The notes under the pieces are model-generated. The model saw only the letters and a program-made list of their open reading frames with translations, had not been told where the DNA came from and made no database searches. Below, in pieces: positions 7,653 to 13,024 of a stretch of DNA of 13,024 nt. The stretch spans positions 1 to 13,024 of the forward strand of contig BQMV01000354.1 in the NCBI GenBank assembly GCA_022181005.1, read 5' to 3'. This stretch comes from Anaerolineaceae bacterium (GTDB lineage: Bacteria; Chloroflexota; Anaerolineae; Anaerolineales; Villigracilaceae). Both the position numbers and the translations under genes were made by a program. Numbering within the stretch: the first letter of the stretch is position 1; every line of letters begins with the position of its first letter.

Positions 7653-8435
7653 TCACCCTAACATCCTTCGCCGCCGCCAATTCCAGATCGGCGCGATGAG
7701 TTTGCGGATGTAGTATTTCGCCACGATGGTCGAAAAGAACGAGCCGCCGTCGCGGTAGTGAACGCGGATCATTTCGGGCCAACAGCGATCATCGGCGACG
7801 ATGGTCTTGCCTGAGGTGTGCAAGCGAAAATTTGCCCACGTCTGCGGCACATATTGTATCCGCGAACGAGCCGCGATACGCGTCCACAGATCGTAGTCCA
7901 TCGCAAAGTAAAACGACGGGTCGAGCGGACCAACCTGCTTCCACAAGTCCGCGCGGAAGAAGGCGGTCTGTTGCGGGATGTGGACGTATCCCTGACGAAG
8001 CAATCGCTCATCCGTTTGCGCCGAGTTGAATTTGCCGATCACGCGTCCGCTTTCGTTGATGAAGTTGCAATCGCCGTAGACCATGCCCACTTCGGGGTGT
8101 TCCAGTAAAAATTTCACCGCCGCGCCGACCGCGCCCGCCTCATACGTGTCATCGGAGTTGATCCACGCAAGGATGTCGCCCTTCGCGCGCGCAAATCCCT
8201 TGTTGATCGCGTCGGTCTGACCTTTATCCTGCTCGCTCACCCACGAAGCGATTCGCCCTTCAAACATTTTGATGACATCAACAGTCCCATCCGTGGACGC
8301 GCCATCCACGATGATGTACTCGATGCGCGGATAATCCTGCGCCAGCACGGATTGTATCGTCGCTTCGATGTAGCGCGCTTGGTTGAAGGAGGGCGTGATG
8401 ATGGAGACGATGGGGAGAGGCGAGGGGGAAGTCAT
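7653..8435 (-). CDS. Family 2 glycosyltransferase (GT-A fold)
   Basis: A cytoplasmic, inverting-type glycosyltransferase of 260 residues. The nucleotide-binding N-terminus VSIITPSFNQARYIEATI (10-27), VDGASTDGT (43-51) and the metal-binding NSDD (93-96) are all intact. IPQQTAFFR (153-161) and MDYDLWTRIA (179-188) form the acceptor/catalytic half. The C-terminal 40 residues are basic and end in RRRRMLG, with no membrane helix. Its donor and acceptor sugars cannot be read from sequence. It is a close paralogue of the GT2 at 11117-12082. Start ATG at 8435 gives the usual short lead before VSIITPSFN; no Shine-Dalgarno sequence is visible. Confidence 0.93.
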   Translation of the reverse strand: MTSPSPLPIVSIITPSFNQARYIEATIQSVLAQDYPRIEYIIVDGASTDGTVDVIKMFEGRIASWVSEQDKGQTDAINKGFARAKGDILAWINSDDTYEAGAVGAAVKFLLEHPEVGMVYGDCNFINESGRVIGKFNSAQTDERLLRQGYVHIPQQTAFFRADLWKQVGPLDPSFYFAMDYDLWTRIAARSRIQYVPQTWANFRLHTSGKTIVADDRCWPEMIRVHYRDGGSFFSTIVAKYYIRKLIAPIWNWRRRRMLG

Positions 8436-8444
8436 TGAGGAAGG

Positions 8445-8500
8445 GAGTTAGCAGTTATTAGTGATCAGTGAGTAGTAATTGGTAATTGGTAATTGAGTTA
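8445..8500. repeat. Heptanucleotide array (eight 7-mers) ending on a stop codon
   Basis: Eight heptamers run without a break in register, including TAGTGAT at 8459-8465, TAGTAAT at 8473-8479 and two identical TGGTAAT at 8480-8493. The last unit, TGAGTTA (8494-8500), contains the TAA stop of the sulfotransferase gene on the minus strand. The array occupies nearly all of the sulfotransferase-to-GT2 spacer. It resembles cyanobacterial-type STRR sequences but uses units different from the 7595 array. Confidence 0.8.
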
Positions 8501-9433
8501 CCAGTTGATGTCGGGATAAAAGAGATGAGCGGAGTCTTCGGTGATCTCGCGGATGCGGTTTATTTCGTCGGTGGATAGTTTCGATCTCCAAGTGTCCACG
8601 CTGGCGCGGCTGTCCATTTTTACGGAGTGAGTTTTGCGGCGCGAGAGTTCGGTCGGGTTATCGGAACTGCTCGAGTTGACGATTTTCTCCTCCGCGTGAG
8701 GTGTGAAGTCTAATCCCAGCGCGGCGTAGAGGCCACGGAAGCCGTTGACGGGATCGCGCGCGAGGTCTTCATGGCGCACAATGATGAGATGCCGATTCAG
8801 CTGTCCCTGCGAATGAACCGTGCGGTAGATCATCGTCCACAACAGGCTGGCTTGACCGATGACGTCATCCGTTTTGATGGCTTGCATTTGTCCGCGATAT
8901 GATTCGAGATGATCGCGCATCAGCAGAGGTTGATCGAGCAAATCGTTGAAATCGAAATTCCAGCCGAGGCGTTTGAGACTGCTCGCGAACGCGGCGGGGT
9001 GACGAACCGTGACGACGAGGTTGAAATCGAATCGCTTTGCAAACCACGGCATCGAAAACACCGCGAACGGATCCTTGAGTAATGCGCGTTGACCGTGTTC
9101 GAGCGCGTCGTAAAAAATTTTGAAGTCGCGCCCCATGCGCAAAAAATCTTTCAGCGAGCGAAGCGACTTGATCTCGCTCCACATGTGATAACGATAATCA
9201 AGCAATTCCTCGAACGGCGCGAGGTACTCGGCTTCGTTGTCGTCGCAGATGTATTGATACCAATGCTTCACTTTCGCGCGCAACACACCAGGACGATGCA
9301 ACACATTCAACGGCTCGCTGATGTACGCCGCTTGCGAACCTGCGAGCATTTTGCCAACCCACGTGGTGCCGCTGCGGTGAGCGCCTGTGACGAGGATGGG
9401 TTGAGTGGTTGAGTCTTGCGAATCGGTTTTCAT
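8498..9433 (-). CDS. PAPS-dependent sulfotransferase family protein
   Basis: This 311-residue cytoplasmic-type sulfotransferase has the 5'-phosphosulfate loop at the N-terminus, VTGAHRSGTTWVGKML (15-30). The 3'-phosphate-binding motif VRHPAAFASSLKRL follows at 143-156 with R144 and S151/S152. A C-terminal DTWRSKLSTDE (280-290) resembles the W-R-x-x-L-S segment that precedes the last helices in many family members. The family moves sulfate from PAPS to hydroxyl or amino groups on sugars, lipids or peptides. Between glycosyltransferases and a polymerase the likely substrate is the polysaccharide or its lipid-linked precursor; this is inferred from context. There is no signal peptide. The start at 9433 is preceded by A/G-rich sequence (AAAGAAAAAG) that may serve as a weak ribosome site. 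No PAPS synthesis genes are in view. Confidence 0.88.
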   Translation of the reverse strand: MKTDSQDSTTQPILVTGAHRSGTTWVGKMLAGSQAAYISEPLNVLHRPGVLRAKVKHWYQYICDDNEAEYLAPFEELLDYRYHMWSEIKSLRSLKDFLRMGRDFKIFYDALEHGQRALLKDPFAVFSMPWFAKRFDFNLVVTVRHPAAFASSLKRLGWNFDFNDLLDQPLLMRDHLESYRGQMQAIKTDDVIGQASLLWTMIYRTVHSQGQLNRHLIIVRHEDLARDPVNGFRGLYAALGLDFTPHAEEKIVNSSSSDNPTELSRRKTHSVKMDSRASVDTWRSKLSTDEINRIREITEDSAHLFYPDINW

Positions 9434-9452
9434 CTGAAACTTTTTCTTTTGT

Positions 9453-9520
9453 ACACGGATTATACGGAGCGCACGGAAAAAATTTAAAAGATCGTTCCGT
9501 GAAATTCGTGGCGTCCGTGT
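9453..9520. repeat. Inverted repeat built from nonamer units
   Basis: Two 26-nt arms (9453-9478 and 9495-9520) are imperfect inverted copies around a 16-nt AT-rich spacer; their outer and inner seven bases match exactly. Each arm is made of three 9-nt units of the type CACGGATTA or TTCCGTGAA, so the structure is both periodic and palindromic. It fills most of the 97-bp gap between the DUF6056-like stop and the sulfotransferase start. Confidence 0.7.
9459..9487 (-). promoter_or_regulatory. Candidate promoter of the sulfotransferase gene
   Basis: On the minus strand TATAAT (9464-9459) lies 17 nt downstream of TTAAAT (9487-9482). The predicted start near 9452 leaves a leader of about 19 nt. The -10 box is perfect but the -35 box is weak. 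The -10 box also falls inside the left arm of the nonamer inverted repeat. Confidence 0.3.
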
Positions 9521-9530
9521 TTAAAAATCC

Positions 9531-10982
9531 TTACGGCGCGACGATCGAATTCAAACCGTAGAACCGCGCCACGCAACGATTGATCCAATCTCGCGGGTTG
9601 CCCTTGTATTCGCCGACGCCGCCGATCGAGTCTAACTGAACAACGACGAGGTCGGTTTTACCGTCAGCGGCGGCTTGACGAATGAGTGTGTCGCGCGCAT
9701 CCCACTGTTGAGAGAATTTTTGATATTCATAACGAAGCGCATAAATTTTCGGCGTTATGCGGAGCGGATGAACGAGCAACGCTATCAGCGCAAATGCAAC
9801 CGCGATCTTGGTCCATTTTGCGCTGGCGAACGAGCGTGCTTGCGCCGCTAGAACTCCTACTATGCCGCCCTCGAAGATCAATCCAAGCGTCAATACGAAA
9901 AGAGATGCGAAGCGCGCCCGCGCCGCAGGAAAAGTTCGTACGAACGCGCTGGGCGCGTAACTGAATCCAATGATCACGAAGATCGCGATGGGAATAATCA
10001 GCAACGCCCAACGCAAATGCGCAGGCGAGAGGCGCGCGGCGTTTTGCCCGCTGGTTGAAAGCGCGAGGAATACTGCGCAAAACGACAGGACTAACGCGAC
10101 AATAGCCAACGATGGATACGATCGAATCGTTTCAAAAAGAGCCTGAGAGGTATACAAAATGACATCGCCAGCCAATTCGATGGGATTATAGATCGGGTCG
10201 CTGCGCATAATTCGATGTAGGCGATTCGACGTGCCTGGCGACGCCGCTGTAATCGAAATGGCGATGATCGCGGTAAGCAAACCGATGACGAGAAACGTCA
10301 GCACATCGCGGCGTTGATGGAGTCGCTTCGTCTGCCAAGCGAGCGCGACCGCGACGAACATGATTCCGACCAACATCCCCGAAGTTGTTTCGCTCAACCC
10401 GCCCGCGAAAAAGATCAAAATGGTAAACAGAATTCCGAACCAGACTGCGCGCGATTTTTCATAGGGTTTTTCAGCATAGCGTAGAAAGAACGCCGCAATT
10501 CCGATAAACCACAATAACGGCAAGGAATAGGGAATTACCCCTGTGCGCCAGTATAAAATTTGATATAGCGCCGACGTTTGATATAAACTCAATGCGATTG
10601 CCGCGCCAGCCAGCCATAGATAGGCGGCTTTGGGCAGGCGCGTCTGCATTAATTTCCCCAACTCATAAAACATCCATGCCAGCAACAGCGTCCAGATTAC
10701 GAGCTCCACGCCCGCCATGGCGCGAATGCCGTTTATGCCGCCCAGTTCGATCAGTTGCGAGAACATCAGTCTTGAATAGCTATTTGCCCATAAAGAATAC
10801 GCTAGTAAGGTCGCATCCAGAAGGTTGCGCGACGTATATAAATAGGAGGACGCGCAATAATCGTCGGCGAGATAGCGCGAAAATGTCCCCAACCACGCAT
10901 ACACCGCCAATGGCACACACGCGCTCAATGCCCCGATGAAAAATAAAAACGATACCCAGTCATTTTTTTTCGTCAAACTCAT
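9531..10982 (-). CDS. Polytopic membrane protein, DUF6056-like (possible GT-C-type)
   Basis: A 483-residue integral membrane protein with about 11-12 hydrophobic segments and a soluble C-terminal tail (about 405-483). GTFSRYLADDYC near the first membrane segment (32-43, acidic pair D40/D41) sits where GT-C glycosyltransferases carry their catalytic acidic motif in the first outer loop. GGLSETTSG and the conserved-looking tail DWINRCVARFYG match my recollection of the DUF6056 family, which has no proven activity. A lipid-linked-sugar glycosyltransferase or a role in glycan export would fit the neighbours, but the function is unknown. The ATG at 10982 is preceded by TGAGGTT with an 11-nt gap from GAGG, and by a good -35/-10 pair, making it the best-supported start in the block. 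Confidence 0.8.
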   Translation of the reverse strand: MSLTKKNDWVSFLFFIGALSACVPLAVYAWLGTFSRYLADDYCASSYLYTSRNLLDATLLAYSLWANSYSRLMFSQLIELGGINGIRAMAGVELVIWTLLLAWMFYELGKLMQTRLPKAAYLWLAGAAIALSLYQTSALYQILYWRTGVIPYSLPLLWFIGIAAFFLRYAEKPYEKSRAVWFGILFTILIFFAGGLSETTSGMLVGIMFVAVALAWQTKRLHQRRDVLTFLVIGLLTAIIAISITAASPGTSNRLHRIMRSDPIYNPIELAGDVILYTSQALFETIRSYPSLAIVALVLSFCAVFLALSTSGQNAARLSPAHLRWALLIIPIAIFVIIGFSYAPSAFVRTFPAARARFASLFVLTLGLIFEGGIVGVLAAQARSFASAKWTKIAVAFALIALLVHPLRITPKIYALRYEYQKFSQQWDARDTLIRQAAADGKTDLVVVQLDSIGGVGEYKGNPRDWINRCVARFYGLNSIVAP

Positions 10983-11014
10983 TCGTTCATTAACCTCATG
11001 GAATAGTGCGAGTC

Positions 11015-11042
11015 AGTATAACATACGTCCATTTCATGTCAG
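11015..11042 (-). promoter_or_regulatory. Promoter of the DUF6056-like gene
   Basis: On the minus strand CTGACA (11042-11037) and TATACT (11020-11015) are separated by 16 nt; each differs from the sigma-70 consensus at one position. The predicted start near 11008 leaves a leader of about 26 nt containing GAGG. The -35 box is the outer end of the inverted-repeat element at 11037-11127. Confidence 0.5.
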
Positions 11043-11127
11043 GCTGAGCGAGCGAAGCATCTCTCCTCGCGCTTGAAGTCTTCATGCGTGGTAGAGATTC
11101 TTCGTCGCTCCGCTCCTCAGAATGACA
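11037..11127. repeat. 91-bp imperfect palindromic repeat element
   Basis: The left arm (11037-11064) begins TGTCAGGCTGAGCG and the right arm (11093-11127) ends CTCAGAATGACA. Folded together they pair imperfectly, with small insertions in the right arm, around a loop of about 28 nt. From memory, elements starting TGTCATTCTGAGC and ending with its complement are dispersed in Chloroflexota and other bacterial genomes; I cannot verify that here. There is no open reading frame, so it is non-autonomous. It overlaps the end of the GT2 gene and the promoter of the next gene. Confidence 0.75.
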
Positions 11128-12082
11128 TGGAGTCTTTCTTATTTTTCATACTTCGTGATCGTCGCGATAAAAATACGGAGCGAACAAAACCCAACCCGGC
11201 GAGATTCAACAAAGCCGACACAAAAATATTCAACCGCGCCAATGCCGTCGGCGGGTGGATGAAGAACGCGCGCATCCACGCCCTCAACGCGGAGGCGGAC
11301 TTGCCGCCGTCGAGCAGATACCGCGCGTCGACTCGATGCGCTGATGCGCGCGCGCGTCTTTCCACGGGTCGAATTGCTTCGCCCAACTTCGGCTGACTCT
11401 CCGCCCAAGCCAAAATGCGGAAGGCTTCGCGCCCAAACTCCGCCGCTTTGGCGCGGTTCTTCGCCTCCGCGTGATAACGAGCCGCCGCCCAGGTTTGATC
11501 CACGTGGAGGATTCTTCCATGTTGCGCGATTCGAATCCACAGATGATGGTCAAGCAGAAAGTGGAAAGTGGGATCGAGCATCCCCGCTTTTGACAACACC
11601 TCACGCCGAAAGAACACTGCGGGCTGACCGATGATCTGAAAACACAGCAAGTCTTGCATGGTCAATTGTTTGTATGTCAAAGTATTGAACGGATTGCCGC
11701 GTTCGTCTACCGCGAGCATGTTCCCATATACCAACACAACGTCTGGGTTTTCCTCAAACAGCTTCACTGCCGCAGAGACCGCGCCCGGCAAATAATAATC
11801 GTCCGAGTTCAGCCACGCGACGATCTCGCCCGCCGCGCGAGCGAGTCCCTTGTTGATCGCATCCGCCTGTCCCGAATCCTTTTCGCTCACCCACCAAGCC
11901 AATTTGTCCGCATATTTTTTGATGATCTCCACCGACCCATCCGTAGACGCGCCGTCCACCACGATGTGTTCGATGCGCGGATGATCCTGTCTCAGCACAG
12001 ACTGTATTGTCTGCTCGAGGTAGCGGGCTTGGTTGAAGGAGGGGGTGATGATGGAGACGAGGGGCATGAGGGTGAGATGCAA
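11117..12082 (-). CDS. Family 2 glycosyltransferase with C-terminal extension
   Basis: A 321-residue glycosyltransferase with a GT-A N-terminal half: VSIITPSFNQARYLEQTI (9-26), VDGASTDGS (42-50) and the metal-binding NSDD (92-95). It is closely related to the GT2 at 7653-8435 over the first 190 residues. It differs in the catalytic half, where DYDLW becomes DHHLW (D178, H179, H180). Residues about 200-310 form an extension of mostly helical, Ala/Arg-rich sequence not found in the paralogue. The last residues SMSF and the stop codon come from the inverted-repeat element. The start is uncertain: ATG at 12082 or M6 at 12067 (MPLVSII), the latter giving the more usual short lead; neither has a Shine-Dalgarno sequence. 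Donor and acceptor are unknown. Confidence 0.92.
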   Translation of the reverse strand: MHLTLMPLVSIITPSFNQARYLEQTIQSVLRQDHPRIEHIVVDGASTDGSVEIIKKYADKLAWWVSEKDSGQADAINKGLARAAGEIVAWLNSDDYYLPGAVSAAVKLFEENPDVVLVYGNMLAVDERGNPFNTLTYKQLTMQDLLCFQIIGQPAVFFRREVLSKAGMLDPTFHFLLDHHLWIRIAQHGRILHVDQTWAAARYHAEAKNRAKAAEFGREAFRILAWAESQPKLGEAIRPVERRARASAHRVDARYLLDGGKSASALRAWMRAFFIHPPTALARLNIFVSALLNLAGLGFVRSVFLSRRSRSMKNKKDSMSF

Positions 12083-12090
12083 GGCACAGG

Positions 12091-12139
12091 GTACGAGTTA
12101 CGTTGGGCGTACTGCTTACTGCGTATTGCGTAATCGTAA
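12091..12139. repeat. Heptanucleotide array between DUF115-like and GT2 genes
   Basis: The 49 bp divide into seven heptamers, the clearest being CTGCTTA (12112-12118), CTGCGTA (12119-12125) and TTGCGTA (12126-12132), all of the form xxGCxTA. It fills most of the 59-bp spacer. It shares TTGCGTA, and CTGCGTA as the reverse complement of TACGCAG, with the array at 7595-7643, so the two are the same repeat family. Confidence 0.7.
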
Positions 12140-12141
12140 AT

Positions 12142-12909
12142 CTAAAATAGAGAGTCGTATTCCACTTTCGGAAAAATTTTCAACTTGCCGCCAACCGTCG
12201 CATCCACAACTTCGCGACCTGCTTTGAGGTAGGCTTCACGCGCGAGAACATAGCCGATTTCGGATGTGTCTAAATCGGGCAATTGCCATTTGACGCCTTT
12301 GCCAAAATAATTCGGCAGGAAGTGATTCGCGTCATCGCCTTGCGAGACGATGGTTTTGTTCGCTTCTCCCTTGTCGGCAAAGTTGTGATCCACGCCGATG
12401 AGGATGGCTTTTTCGATGCCCATGTGAAAGGCGAGTTGCAGAGCGAGATTCGTGACCGTCGCACCCTCCCACACCCGTCCGCGGACATCGGTGGAGAATT
12501 TGGGTCCTGTGTAGGTGGTGTAGATGAAGGTGGGGAGGGATGATGAGGGAGATTGGAGATTGGAGACTGGAGATTCGGGAATTGGAGAATTAGAGAATTG
12601 AGAATTGGAGAATTGGGCTTTGAAATGTCGGTGCGAACGCCAGGCGATGAACTTGGGAATTGGGAGGGCGGAGATATCGTCCACGAATTGCTCGACGACG
12701 AGGTCGTTTGTGACGCAGAGGTAGGACGTTGTGAATCCCCACTCGGGGAAGGCGAGATAAATTCGGTTCATGCCGAAGGTGATCTCGTTTTTCAACTTGC
12801 TCATGTCGGTCTGCTTCAGGCTGGGACCGTTGCCGATGATGAACGCGCGTTTGCCTTTGTGCACATCCTTCAACGCCGCGAGCCGACTAATGCTCTCCCG
12901 CCGCCAGGG
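12142..12909 (-). CDS. DUF115 / MptE-like protein (GT42-like fold), 5' end missing
   Basis: There are 255 genuine residues. In the open frame that starts artificially at 12924 the first five residues (MLFRS) are adapter, so the real N-terminus is lost. Recognisable elements in that numbering are AFIIGNGPSLKQTD (27-40, a nucleotide-binding loop), FGMNRIYLAFP (50-60), GPKFSTDVRGRVWEGATVT (140-158), ILIGVDHNF (174-182), and a C-terminal DATVGGKLKIFPKVEY. This pattern belongs to the MptE-like/DUF115 group, named after an archaeal pterin pyrophosphokinase. In glycan loci such proteins are thought to be related to GT42 sialyltransferase-like enzymes. With glycosyltransferases downstream, a sugar-transfer or activated-sugar role is more likely than pterin synthesis, but this is inference. 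A low-complexity insert (about 104-128) interrupts it. Confidence 0.78.
   Translation of the reverse strand, partial: PWRRESISRLAALKDVHKGKRAFIIGNGPSLKQTDMSKLKNEITFGMNRIYLAFPEWGFTTSYLCVTNDLVVEQFVDDISALPIPKFIAWRSHRHFKAQFSNSQFSNSPIPESPVSNLQSPSSSLPTFIYTTYTGPKFSTDVRGRVWEGATVTNLALQLAFHMGIEKAILIGVDHNFADKGEANKTIVSQGDDANHFLPNYFGKGVKWQLPDLDTSEIGYVLAREAYLKAGREVVDATVGGKLKIFPKVEYDSLF
12549..12617. repeat. In-frame 69-bp 7/8-mer array inside the DUF115-like gene
   Basis: On the plus strand the units are GAGATTG (12549-12555, repeated at 12556-12562), GAGACTG, GAGATTC, then 7- and 8-mers of the GAGAATTG type up to 12615, followed by GG. The total is divisible by three and has no stop in the gene's frame. 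It is read as a Ser/Asn/Gln/Pro-rich stretch with repeating QFSNS between the motif WRSHRHFK and the segment LPTFIYTTYTGPK. Confidence 0.85.
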
Positions 12910-12975
12910 AGATCGGAAGAGCACACGTCTGAACTCCAGTCACGTGGCCTTATCTCGTATGCCGTCTTCTGCTTG
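12910..12975 (+). other. Illumina TruSeq indexed (P7) adapter, untrimmed
   Basis: From the A-tail at 12910 the sequence follows the TruSeq indexed adapter without a visible mismatch. It contains the GATCGGAAGAGCACACGTCT start, an 8-base stretch GTGGCCTT at 12944-12951 that fits TruSeq LT index 20 (GTGGCC) from memory, and the closing GCCGTCTTCTGCTTG to 12975. The last genomic base is about 12909. Confidence 0.98.
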
Positions 12976-13024
12976 AGAAAAAAAATATTACACATTCCTG
13001 CTAAACCGTCTTTTACATCTTATT
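12976..13024. other. Post-adapter read-through noise (non-genomic)
   Basis: Directly after the adapter come AG, a run of eight A (12978-12985) and unstructured AT-rich sequence. This is the usual signature of a read extending past the end of its adapter. It mirrors the left end of the contig and carries no biology. Confidence 0.9.

Noticed and set aside
11037..11127. Rho-independent terminator after the GT2 gene
   Set aside because: The palindrome is long and imperfect with a loop of about 28 nt and no following T-run on the minus strand; its ends look like a dispersed repeat element.
11654..12133. 159-codon plus-strand open frame opposite the second GT2 gene
   Set aside because: It is antisense to conserved GT2 motifs, rich in R, H and V, and has no recognisable fold; it also runs into the heptamer array.
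12770..12976. Plus-strand open frame ending in RKSTRLNSSHVALSRMPSSA
   Set aside because: Its C-terminal third is translated from the indexed adapter and the rest is antisense to the DUF115-like gene.

Overview
The window is one assembled contig whose two ends are sequencing artefacts. Positions 45-102 match the Illumina TruSeq universal adapter and 12910-12975 match a TruSeq indexed adapter. Bases 1-44 and 12976-13024 are read-through noise beyond them. Only about 103-12909 is genomic, and the outermost genes are both cut at the adapter joints. Moderate GC, the protein families present, and the style of the intergenic repeats suggest an uncultured Chloroflexota bacterium (Anaerolineae-like). 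That placement is inferred from general resemblance, not from a phylogenetic marker.

Left block (103-3584): a large soluble TPR protein on the minus strand (3' end missing) is divergent from a two-gene plus-strand unit. That unit is queG (epoxyqueuosine reductase, tRNA queuosine pathway) followed 13 nt later by rdgB (XTP/dITP diphosphatase, nucleotide-pool cleaning). These are ordinary housekeeping genes with no repeats between them.

Right block (3589-12909): eight minus-strand genes read from right to left. They are a DUF115/MptE-like protein (5' end missing), a GT2 glycosyltransferase, a polytopic DUF6056-like membrane protein, a PAPS-type sulfotransferase, a second GT2, a short Wzz-like chain-length protein, a Wzy/WaaL-like O-antigen polymerase or ligase, and a NarL/DesK-type sensor histidine kinase. 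The simplest reading is part of a locus that builds, sulfates and polymerises a surface polysaccharide, with a sensor kinase at its end. The kinase has no response regulator in view.

The most unusual feature is the junctions. Most spacers in the glycan block carry a small repeat: three heptanucleotide arrays in register, one nonamer-based inverted repeat, and one 91-bp imperfect palindrome. The palindrome appears to supply both the stop codon of a glycosyltransferase gene and the -35 box of the next gene. A further 69-bp 7/8-mer array lies inside the DUF115 gene and is translated in frame as a Ser/Asn/Gln/Pro-rich insert. No tRNA, rRNA, CRISPR array, transposase or integrase was seen.
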